From Desulfobacterales bacterium (GTDB lineage Bacteria > Desulfobacterota > Desulfobacteria > Desulfobacterales > QNYZ01): a stretch of DNA of 5,332 nucleotides. Position numbers and translations under genes: made by a program. This document shows positions 1 through 5,332 of this stretch, piece after piece (position 1 is the first letter of the stretch; the number at the start of each line of letters is the position of its first letter). The stretch covers positions 1 through 5,332 of the forward strand of contig JAOZUU010000227.1 in assembly GCA_029938515.1 (NCBI GenBank), read 5' to 3'. Under the pieces are notes generated by a model. The model was not told where the DNA came from and made no database searches. It was given only the letters and a program-made list of their open reading frames with translations.

Positions 1-132
1 AGGAAATATCGTAGAAATTCAAAAATGGGAATTCCACAACAGGGTTCGCGTAAAAATAAATTCACAATTTTAGCCGTTGAGGTGCTCAGATAGCAAGACG
101 CGAAAGTGCAGGAATATCAACTTTCGGTCATT
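1..132. other. Left-edge intergenic stretch, possible tail of a neighbouring gene
   Basis: No gene can be supported here. On the plus strand, frame 1 is open from the window edge to a TAG at 91-93, and frame 2 is open from base 2 to a TAG at 71-73. Either could be the last codons of a gene entering from the left and converging on the DUF4412 gene. Both tracts are too short to judge, and at most one can be real. The minus strand has only trivial ORFs. The only clear structure is the hairpin at 101-126. Confidence 0.3.
101..126 (-). terminator. Hairpin just downstream of the DUF4412 gene (possible 3' end structure)
   Basis: CGAAAGT at 101-107 and ACTTTCG at 120-126 are perfect 7-bp inverted repeats around a 12-nt loop. 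The stem begins 7 bases after the stop codon of the minus-strand gene. The position suits a 3' end or mRNA-stabilising hairpin. No T-run follows on the minus strand, so it is not a canonical intrinsic terminator. Confidence 0.3.
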
Positions 133-864
133 TTATTGTTGTGGAAACTTCATCTCGATCAATTTATATCCTTCAGGTATTTTAAACAGATCTTTACTTA
201 GCGATTTCTTTTGAATTTTCTTCAGCGTGGTTGTAGATTTTACTCCCATCATCTCGGTTACAGTCTTTACAGAAAAACCCTCCTCGCTTGAAATGCTTAA
301 CATGCCCATTTTCCCCATACTATAATTATCTTTAAACTTTTTTTCAATTTTTTCTCTGATTTCTCTGTATTCTTTGTAACCTTCCACATCTTTGGAAACC
401 CAATGTTCGGTTTTAGCTCCCATAACCGTCACAATGTATTTAGTACATTTATAACCGGCAATTTTTTTGGTTTCATTAGTAGCAATCACCTTCATATCTT
501 CACTCACCTCTGGACCTATTTGATCCATGGCGGCCAGGAGGTTAATCTTTGTATAAGTTTTTTTTGTGGTATCAATTTGATACATTGTCATGGTATCATA
601 ATTTATTATCATGATATGGCCTTTTTGTTCAGAGCGCAAAGTGAAAGATTTAAGAAAATTTTTTGTTATTTCTGTCTTGGGTTTAAACTGATCGAGCATT
701 TTATCCCTTATCTGTTTGGGCATACTCTTCAACACACCCTCAGGCGCACCGCCTGTTTCTACAATAGACTCCCAATAAAGATCACCATATACAACAGGTG
801 TAAAAAGAAAATAAAACAGCAACACAAATACTATCCACCCCATTTGTTTCTTTTTTAGCATCAT
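133..864 (-). CDS. Secreted DUF4412-like protein
   Basis: A 243-residue exported protein of unknown function. Residues 1-27 form a signal peptide: a lysine-rich start (K4-K6), a hydrophobic core at about 9-25, and a likely cut after VYG (G27/D28). There is no lipobox cysteine, so a soluble periplasmic location is likely. The mature part fits my knowledge of the DUF4412 family. A beta-rich segment around 85-107 includes YQIDTTKKTY, followed by IAGYKCTKYIV (135-145), HWVSKD (154-159) and a C-terminal LFKIPEGYK (226-234). A lysine-rich helical stretch at 160-179 interrupts the strands. The only cysteine is C140. The gene is AT-rich: hand-counted 60-base lines gave 27-28% G+C. It follows the sensor kinase on the same strand after 256 bp and appears to have its own promoter. 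Family assignment is by motif recall; the function is unknown. Confidence 0.85.
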   Translation of the reverse strand: MMLKKKQMGWIVFVLLFYFLFTPVVYGDLYWESIVETGGAPEGVLKSMPKQIRDKMLDQFKPKTEITKNFLKSFTLRSEQKGHIMIINYDTMTMYQIDTTKKTYTKINLLAAMDQIGPEVSEDMKVIATNETKKIAGYKCTKYIVTVMGAKTEHWVSKDVEGYKEYREIREKIEKKFKDNYSMGKMGMLSISSEEGFSVKTVTEMMGVKSTTTLKKIQKKSLSKDLFKIPEGYKLIEMKFPQQ

Positions 865-868
865 CTCT

Positions 869-874
869 CTCCTT
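869..874 (-). promoter_or_regulatory. Strong ribosome binding site of the DUF4412-like gene
   Basis: The minus strand reads AAGGAG here, a near-perfect Shine-Dalgarno sequence. Two ATG codons follow in tandem. The first (864-862) lies 4 nt away and the second (861-859) 7 nt away. The second has the better spacing, so translation may start there and give 242 residues. The signal peptide is unaffected. Confidence 0.75.
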
Positions 875-896
875 CAAATTGAAGCGTGACAATCCG

Positions 897-913
897 CCAT
901 TCACCTTGAATGG
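897..913 (-). other. Small hairpin in the leader of the DUF4412-like gene
   Basis: CCATTC (897-902) and GAATGG (908-913) are perfect 6-bp inverted repeats with a 5-nt loop. They lie about 23 bases upstream of the Shine-Dalgarno sequence on the minus strand. The hairpin could affect message stability or a binding site. It is small enough to be chance. Confidence 0.3.
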
Positions 914-980
914 TTAAGTTGAATAGCTCTGGTTTATTTTCCCGTCAAACTTGCGCATCGAGAACCGTATCCATATCTCT

Positions 981-1009
981 GATATATAGTATGGATGAGA
1001 CTTGATCAA
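981..1009 (-). promoter_or_regulatory. Candidate sigma70-type promoter for the DUF4412-like gene
   Basis: Reading the minus strand, TTGATC (1009-1004) resembles a -35 box and TATATC (986-981) a -10 box, with a 17-nt spacer. Each matches the consensus at 4 of 6 positions. The start point would fall near 974, giving a leader of about 110 nt. The -35 box lies inside the palindrome at 999-1012, the usual geometry for a repressor site. This is a prediction by eye only. Confidence 0.35.
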
Positions 1010-1022
1010 GTCCACATGTGGA
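999..1022. promoter_or_regulatory. Two overlapping perfect palindromes, possible operator
   Basis: GACTTGATCAAGTC (999-1012) is a perfect 14-bp palindrome. TCCACATGTGGA (1011-1022) is a perfect 12-bp palindrome sharing two bases with it. They are gap-free dyads, as expected for binding sites of dimeric transcription factors. The first covers the candidate -35 box of the DUF4412-like gene. The regulator cannot be named from the sequence. Confidence 0.4.
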
Positions 1023-1120
1023 ACCGGATATCCTGCGTTCGCTGAGGATGCCTCCATGATCAACCACGGTGAACTTTTAGATAGTAATCTCAATGCCGTT
1101 TCTTTTAGAAAATAAGAAGA

Positions 1121-4069
1121 TTAATTAGCAGCACTATTCCTGGCGAACTCAGATTTAATTGTCGAACTGATTTTTTCAATCGTATAGGGCTTTTTGATAT
1201 ATTCTCCGGCCCCTAAACGTTGCGCCTCTTTTATCCGGTCTGTTTCCGAATAACCGCTGGCAATTACTGCTTTTTGATGCGGGTGCAGGCTTAAAACCTG
1301 TTTATAGGTTTCAAGTCCGTCCATTCCGGGATCCATGATCATATCTAATACCAATAAATCGACGCTGCTCTTTTTCAAATAGTCAACCGCTGCTTCTCCA
1401 CAGGAAACGGTTTTCACCGAATATCCGAGTTGGGAAAGAATCGATGAGGCGATCTGGCGTTGTTCCTCGACATCATCAACCACTAAAATGGATTCCCCGT
1501 TTCCATAATAATCTTCGATCGAAAAATCGGCTTTGACTTTACTCAGCGTTTCGCGCGTGACCGGAAAATAAAGCGTAAATCGGGTCCCCTTGCCCTTGGC
1601 GCTTTCGATATCAATATAGCCCTTATGATCTTTCACCGTTCCCCATACCACCGTCATGCCCAATCCGGTACCACTTCTTCCCATTACCTTTTTCGTATAA
1701 AAAGGTTCAAATATCCGATGAATCTCCTTGGGAGATATCCCGATGCCGGTGTCGGAGACCACAAGCACAGTGTAATCGCCTTCCTGAACTTCATCATATT
1801 CCCTGACAGGTTGATCCACGTATCGGTTTTCCGTTGAGATGCTCAACGTGCCGCCATCAGGCATGGCTTCGGCGGCATTGGATACCAAATTCATAATTGT
1901 TTTGGAAAGATGAACGGAAGATCCTTTGATATTTATCAACTTGGAATCGAAATCAATATGAATATCCAGTAAGGGATGAAATGCTTTTAATTTTTCGAAC
2001 TCAGGGCTTGCCAGATACTCTGTTACTATTTCATTTAAGTTGACGACCTCTGAAACCGGCACACCTCTTCTGGCTAAAGTTAATAAATCCTCGACGATGG
2101 CCGCAGCCTTTTTTCCGGATTCGTAAATGGTCTCAATGGGTTTCTTTAAAGGACTGTCTGCGTCAAGATTCATCAATAATAATTCAGGGTAGCTGATCAT
2201 ACTGGACAAAATATTGTTAAGGTCATGGGCAACACCTCCGGCCAATGTTCCAATGGCTTCCATTTTTTGGGCGCGTTGAAGTTGTTCCTGTAATTTTTCT
2301 TTCTCTTTATCAGCGGACTTCCTATCGGAGATGTCGCGGGCAACCCCTAGGAGACTGACCACATCTCCGGAATCGTTGCATAAAAACCTTGCCGTCACTT
2401 CAATCCATACGGTTGAACCGTCTTTACGATAATTTTCCAATTCAACTGTTTGGGACTTATTGGGATCCACGCCTTCGGCATTGTCAACCATTAGCTCTTC
2501 GGCAATGATCTCCGTGGCCTTTTTGAAAGAATCCGGAAGCAATACTTCCTGTAAAGGCATTTGTATTAATTCTTCCGGAGTAAATCCCTGTATACGCTGG
2601 ACGGAAGGACTGACATACGTGAATTTCATGGAGTCGACATCCAGGATCCAGATAACATCCGTTACATTATCGGCTAACAGACGATACCTTTTTTCGCTTT
2701 CCCGTATATTGTTGAATGCACGCGTGTTAATAATGCTGGTGGCCGTATGCGCGGCAACCCCCATCAGAAGACTGATATCACTCTGGGTCAGTAAATTTTT
2801 GGCGTGACGGTTTCCAACAATCAGGATGCCTATCGATTCTTTTTCATAAATGATCGGCACACAGATAAATGATCCAATATCAACCAGACTCAGATGGACC
2901 GAACATTTCTTGGCGAGGTTTTCCTCAATTTTGGTTACATCTTTTACCAGGAGTGGCTCCTGGGATTTAAAACACTCCGTCAAGATCCCATCGGCGTCCC
3001 GGTGAATAAGGTCAAATTCCGTACTTCTCAAAAATGCAGATTGATTATTTTCGGATAAAAATTCCGCTTTGTGTTGGAGCCGGATCTTTGCTTCGTTGAC
3101 CAGCAGGATCGAGCCAAAATGATAATTTGTATGCTTTTTAATATTTTTCAGAACAACCTGATTGATCTTGTCAATATCCAGAAGACCTGAGATCGTCTGA
3201 CCGATTTCCTGAATCAACTGGGCATTGTTGTGGCGGGTATTCATTTCGTCCATAAGCGCCTGGGCCGCATTGCCCTGGCGATCTAATATATTTTTCAACT
3301 CCTTTTTTTCAATACGTTCCGCATTCGCCCATATCATCAAATTAATAAGCACCCAGCTCAGGATCAGTGCCGTTTCACCCGCGGCAGGCAGGAAAGGATA
3401 CGCGGCCATTAGAGTAAGCAAACTTAATAAAAAACTATACTTGCGGATACGTTTCCATGTCAGCGTAGCGGTTTTCGGCCACGTAACGATATACCGACAG
3501 CAGGCATCACCTTTGTGAAAACATGACGGATGCCCGACTTCGGCAAAGGTTTCGGTTAACAATTTCCCAACGGACTCCAGGGTTCCAATGCGGTTTTGGC
3601 ACTGGTAAGGTTTCTCCTGGACACCGGGTTTAGGCTTGGATTGAATTTCAGCTTTGTTGGCGGCTATTTTTCTGGCTTTAAATATGGATCCTCTCGTCAT
3701 GCTGTCGGCAAGCTTGCTTATCATCATGTAAATAGAGGGCATCGTTATCAGCCCTAAAGCATATTGCTTGGCAGCCCCGATTTTTTCAGATGATACGGTA
3801 AAGCGACCGGCTTCCCTGGCGATATTGAGATTGCCGGTCTTTGCAACGAGGAATTCATTAAACCGATCGGTCTGATTCTGATTGAACCAGTGACCGGCAT
3901 CTGCCACTTCATGTCTCGTCATGCCGGCGTGGGTTAAAAGAGAATCGATATCGACATCAGGATGATATCTTTTAATAAATTCTAAATAGGTAAGCGTGAT
4001 ACGGCTGCTATACAGTGGGGTGTTTTCATCGATTTGATTTTCAGTGTTTCTGTTCCGGTTGAAACTCAT
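1121..4069 (-). CDS. Membrane-linked hybrid sensor histidine kinase (GAF-PAS-HisKA-HATPase-REC)
   Basis: A 982-residue hybrid two-component kinase. Residues about 25-195 form a sensor-like region ending in a Cys/His cluster (C157, H180, C183, H185, C190, C191), which loosely recalls V4R-type ligand-binding domains. Two hydrophobic helices follow (about 212-229 and 231-249), probably a hairpin leaving both flanks in the cytoplasm, then a helical linker. Next come a GAF domain (about 285-450), a PAS/PAC domain (about 458-582) and a short coiled coil (583-605). The HisKA site is H615 in VAHDLNN. The ATPase domain has the N box with N731, DTGIGIS at 773-779, FEPFYTKK at 787-794 and GTGLGM at 800-805. 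The C-terminal receiver keeps D865/D866, phospho-acceptor D909, S938 and K960-P961. All catalytic residues are present, so autophosphorylation and transfer to D909 are expected. No HPt or DNA-binding domain is attached, and no partner regulator lies in the window. The ATG at 4069 has only a weak upstream GGA. The ligand is unknown. Confidence 0.95.
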   Translation of the reverse strand: MSFNRNRNTENQIDENTPLYSSRITLTYLEFIKRYHPDVDIDSLLTHAGMTRHEVADAGHWFNQNQTDRFNEFLVAKTGNLNIAREAGRFTVSSEKIGAAKQYALGLITMPSIYMMISKLADSMTRGSIFKARKIAANKAEIQSKPKPGVQEKPYQCQNRIGTLESVGKLLTETFAEVGHPSCFHKGDACCRYIVTWPKTATLTWKRIRKYSFLLSLLTLMAAYPFLPAAGETALILSWVLINLMIWANAERIEKKELKNILDRQGNAAQALMDEMNTRHNNAQLIQEIGQTISGLLDIDKINQVVLKNIKKHTNYHFGSILLVNEAKIRLQHKAEFLSENNQSAFLRSTEFDLIHRDADGILTECFKSQEPLLVKDVTKIEENLAKKCSVHLSLVDIGSFICVPIIYEKESIGILIVGNRHAKNLLTQSDISLLMGVAAHTATSIINTRAFNNIRESEKRYRLLADNVTDVIWILDVDSMKFTYVSPSVQRIQGFTPEELIQMPLQEVLLPDSFKKATEIIAEELMVDNAEGVDPNKSQTVELENYRKDGSTVWIEVTARFLCNDSGDVVSLLGVARDISDRKSADKEKEKLQEQLQRAQKMEAIGTLAGGVAHDLNNILSSMISYPELLLMNLDADSPLKKPIETIYESGKKAAAIVEDLLTLARRGVPVSEVVNLNEIVTEYLASPEFEKLKAFHPLLDIHIDFDSKLINIKGSSVHLSKTIMNLVSNAAEAMPDGGTLSISTENRYVDQPVREYDEVQEGDYTVLVVSDTGIGISPKEIHRIFEPFYTKKVMGRSGTGLGMTVVWGTVKDHKGYIDIESAKGKGTRFTLYFPVTRETLSKVKADFSIEDYYGNGESILVVDDVEEQRQIASSILSQLGYSVKTVSCGEAAVDYLKKSSVDLLVLDMIMDPGMDGLETYKQVLSLHPHQKAVIASGYSETDRIKEAQRLGAGEYIKKPYTIEKISSTIKSEFARNSAAN

Positions 4070-4440
4070 CTGAATCCATTCCTGAAAATTGGGCCGTTTT
4101 AATCAGCAGTTCAGATTTTCGGTGAACCTCTAAACCTCTGAACGGTCAATGCTTTCTCTATACATAAGCCCATAACAATAACCATTTGCAATGAACTAGG
4201 GCATTTATCATGCAAGTTAGATACCATACAAGATATGAGAAATATATTCCCACATCCCTGGCTAAATATTATTTTTTGCTTAAATTTCACATAGTTTTTG
4301 AATTTTTAATTTTAAACCACATGGAATGAGAATTTATTTAAAATAAACAAATGAAAACACTGCGCCATGAAAGGTAATGATGTAATTGAAATTACGGTGA
4401 GGCCTGCCATGGACTCGATCCGGGAGCCGGAATCCAGTGA
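4070..4440. other. AT-rich intergenic region upstream of the sensor kinase
   Basis: This stretch holds no gene I can support. The part nearest the kinase should contain its minus-strand promoter, but no convincing -35/-10 pair stands out. TTGCAATGA (about 4187) and TCATGCAA (about 4207-4214) form a loose inverted repeat with a one-base bulge. At 4411-4433 a partial dyad is built on CCGG-GAG-CCGG. It lies in DNA that resembles dispersed intergenic repeats I recall from Desulfobacterota; this is memory, not a search. Two plus-strand ORFs of under 40 codons (4210-4329 and 4367-4480) are not convincing. Confidence 0.5.
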
Positions 4441-4441
4441 T

Positions 4442-4528
4442 TTCAGTATGCAGAACAAAGAATATCGAATTCCGAAGTAAACCCTTCATCATTCTGCAAC
4501 TCCTGGGTCGATATTCGATATTCAGTAT
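4442..4528. repeat. Short inverted-repeat element framed by an 8-bp direct repeat
   Basis: GAATATCGAAT (4460-4470) and ATTCGATATTC (4513-4523) are perfect 11-bp inverted repeats. The shorter pair TGCAGAA (4449-4455) and TTCTGCA (4492-4498) is interleaved with them. A third small stem pairs GAAG (4474-4477) with CTTC (4484-4487). TTCAGTAT occurs at both ends (4442-4449 and 4521-4528), like a target-site duplication, although the right copy overlaps the inverted-repeat arm by three bases. TCGATATTC is also tandemly overlapped at 4508-4523. This is most simply a small non-coding repeat element; its copy number cannot be seen here. Confidence 0.5.
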
Positions 4529-4650
4529 TTTCAGCCAATTATAATCATGGGATCGTCTGGGGCCGAGCCCTAAATGTCTGTAGACTAATGACACATAGCT
4601 TAAAAGATGACTTAAAACAGGGTAATAATGGCTTGGTCCGATCACCTATA

Positions 4651-4809
4651 AGGCCCCCGGAAAAAAATAAATCCACATCTTGCTGGTCTTCTGTTCCGCC
4701 TACGGCGTTACATCCATCGGCACATATCCTGATATGCACCGGCGGATGTGCCTTGTAAACGAACCAGAATCCGGCGCAATCTTGTGGATTTATTTCTTTC
4801 CGGGGACCT
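4651..4809. repeat. Large imperfect palindrome, MITE-like or structured RNA element
   Basis: The outer arms 4651-4677 and 4783-4809 pair at 25 of 27 positions, with ends reading AGGCCCCCGG and CCGGGGACCT. Inside are TTGC/GCAA (4680-4683 with 4776-4779) and TTCTGTTC/GAACCAGAA (4689-4696 with 4761-4769, one bulge). A central hairpin has arms 4710-4728 and 4731-4749 separated by only 2 nt. A small side hairpin (about 4698-4708) sits on one arm. The element carries no transposase, so it fits a non-autonomous MITE or a dispersed palindromic repeat. No convincing target duplication flanks it; at most a TA/AA remnant is visible. It ends 10 bases before the candidate promoter of the synthase-like gene. 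Confidence 0.7.
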
Positions 4810-4818
4810 AACATGATA

Positions 4819-4827
4819 TGGTATAAA
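4819..4827 (+). promoter_or_regulatory. Candidate extended -10 promoter of the synthase-like gene
   Basis: TGGTATAAA matches the extended -10 pattern TGnTATAAT except for the last base. No good -35 box lies upstream, where the palindrome ends at 4809; extended -10 promoters tolerate this. Transcription would begin near 4834. That leaves about 50 nt of leader to the GTG at 4884, but only about 8 nt to the ATG at 4842. Confidence 0.35.
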
Positions 4828-4871
4828 CCGAAAAAAGAAACATGCTGGACTATGCTATTCATCTGCCGGTT

Positions 4872-4875
4872 GAGG
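4872..4875 (+). promoter_or_regulatory. Ribosome binding site supporting the GTG start at 4884
   Basis: GAGG lies 8 nt before the GTG at 4884, which is ideal spacing. The competing ATG at 4842 is preceded only by an A-rich tract with no real Shine-Dalgarno match. This site is the main reason for preferring the later start. Confidence 0.5.
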
Positions 4876-4883
4876 ATAGAAAT

Positions 4884-5332
4884 GTGATCCCTTGGGAAGA
4901 GATCGACCGGGCGAAAGTCCCCGGACATGAAGGCGAAGTCATACTGATGAAGCGAGGCACGGAATTCTCGATCCGAACCGCGGGAACAGTGCTGATGAAC
5001 AGCCGCCTCCACGGTTCCGAAAGTGCGCAGGCTGAGCTCACATGCAGCCGCCTTAAACGAAAATCCGGCCTGAGGATTCTCATTGGAGGCCTCGGCATGG
5101 GCTACACCCTGGCGGCAGCACTTGAACAATCAGAGCCGGATACACGCATCACCGTATCCGAACTGATCCCGGCCGTGGTCAGATGGAACCGGGAAGAACT
5201 GGGGCACCTGGCTGGAATGCCGCTGGATGACCCTCGGGTGTCCGTCGAAGAAGAAGATGTGGTGGAAACCATCAGGAAAAGAAAATCCGCCTGGGATGCA
5301 ATCCTTCTTGATGTAGACAACGGCCCTGACGG
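4884..5332 (+). CDS. Spermidine synthase-like protein, N-terminal part (runs off the window)
   Basis: The reading frame is open to the right edge: 149 complete codons from the GTG plus two bases. It starts IPWEEIDRAKVPG, continues through EFSIR and MNSRLHGSE (38-46), and reaches the nucleotide-binding loop ILIGGLGMG (65-73). The acidic residue after strand 2 is E93 (VSELIP), and LLDVDNGPD (141-149) lies at the active-site strand. This is the Rossmann-type spermine/spermidine synthase family. The classical GGGDG loop is changed to GGLGMG and the catalytic DxTDP-type motif reads DVDNGP. I therefore expect a family member with a different amine substrate or unknown reaction, not a proven SpeE. 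An ATG at 4842 would add 14 residues, but it has no good ribosome site, its third codon positions are less GC-rich, and family members I recall begin near PWE. An in-frame stop at 4824-4826 bars earlier starts. Hand-counted lines give 53-57% G+C, above the other genes. The gene is divergent from the kinase. Confidence 0.85.
   Translation, partial: MIPWEEIDRAKVPGHEGEVILMKRGTEFSIRTAGTVLMNSRLHGSESAQAELTCSRLKRKSGLRILIGGLGMGYTLAAALEQSEPDTRITVSELIPAVVRWNREELGHLAGMPLDDPRVSVEEEDVVETIRKRKSAWDAILLDVDNGPD

Noticed and set aside
403..858. Plus-strand 151-codon open frame opposite the DUF4412-like gene
   Set aside because: It is a shadow. The minus-strand product has a signal peptide, family motifs and a strong ribosome site; this frame has none of these.
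969..996. ATCCATA/TATGGAT inverted repeat taken as a terminator of the kinase gene
   Set aside because: The stem is short and AT-rich with a 14-nt loop and no T-run, and it overlaps the candidate -10 box. It is recorded here as a weak dyad only.
1625..3518. Plus-strand open frames at 1625-1837, 2460-2807 and 3225-3518
   Set aside because: All lie antisense inside the kinase gene, whose domains are continuous and intact.
4200..4213. Sigma54-like GG-N10-GC spacing on the plus strand
   Set aside because: Only the two dinucleotides match, the rest of the consensus is poor, and no plus-strand gene follows closely.
4210..4329. Plus-strand 39-codon ORF with AGGG 8 nt upstream of its ATG
   Set aside because: The spacing is acceptable, but the product is an AT-driven, unrecognised sequence in intergenic DNA. 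Conservation data would be needed to call it.
4367..4480. Plus-strand 37-codon ORF running into the short inverted repeat
   Set aside because: It has no ribosome binding site, and its last codons are made of the repeat element, so it looks like chance reading of repeat DNA.
4651..4809. Large palindrome as an intrinsic terminator or CRISPR-like repeat
   Set aside because: It is far too long for a terminator, has no T-run after the stem, and there is no repeat-spacer periodicity.
4334..5129. Minus-strand open frames in 4334-4645, 4545-5129, 4859-5098 and 5102-5320
   Set aside because: They lie over the repeat region or antisense to the synthase-like gene, whose plus-strand translation has clear family motifs. 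Their own translations are low-complexity and unrecognisable.

Overview
The window looks like chromosomal DNA of a Gram-negative bacterium, most likely a member of the Desulfobacterota (former Deltaproteobacteria). That placement is an inference. It rests on the long hybrid sensor kinase with a Cys/His-rich N-terminal region, the secreted DUF4412-type protein, and an intergenic region full of palindromic repeats of a style I associate with that group. No rRNA or other taxonomic marker is present.

Layout, left to right. Positions 1-132 hold no gene I can support, only a hairpin behind the first gene. A secreted DUF4412-like protein of 242-243 aa lies at 133-864 on the minus strand. Between it and the next gene (865-1120) sit a strong ribosome binding site, a small leader hairpin, and two overlapping perfect palindromes over a candidate promoter. 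A 982-aa membrane-linked hybrid sensor histidine kinase fills 1121-4069, also minus. Positions 4070-4841 contain no convincing gene. This stretch is AT-rich next to the kinase, then carries a short inverted repeat framed by an 8-bp direct repeat, then a large imperfect palindrome of about 159 bp (4651-4809). Finally, a plus-strand gene running off the right edge (from 4884, or 4842 with an alternative start) encodes the N-terminal half of a spermidine synthase-like protein.

The kinase and the DUF4412 gene point the same way, but 256 bp with its own candidate promoter and operator-like palindromes separate them, so I read them as two transcription units. No separate response regulator is present; the kinase carries its own C-terminal receiver, so its output partner must lie elsewhere. 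The synthase-like gene is divergent from the kinase and is clearly richer in G+C than the DUF4412 gene. The repeat-rich stretch between them looks like a junction where mobile or repeated DNA accumulates.

Nothing here is a complete, clearly new system. The most interesting items are the large palindrome, whose mismatches mostly become G-U pairs if the minus strand is transcribed; the palindrome-promoter arrangement before the DUF4412 gene; and the uncharacterised Cys/His-rich sensor region of the kinase.
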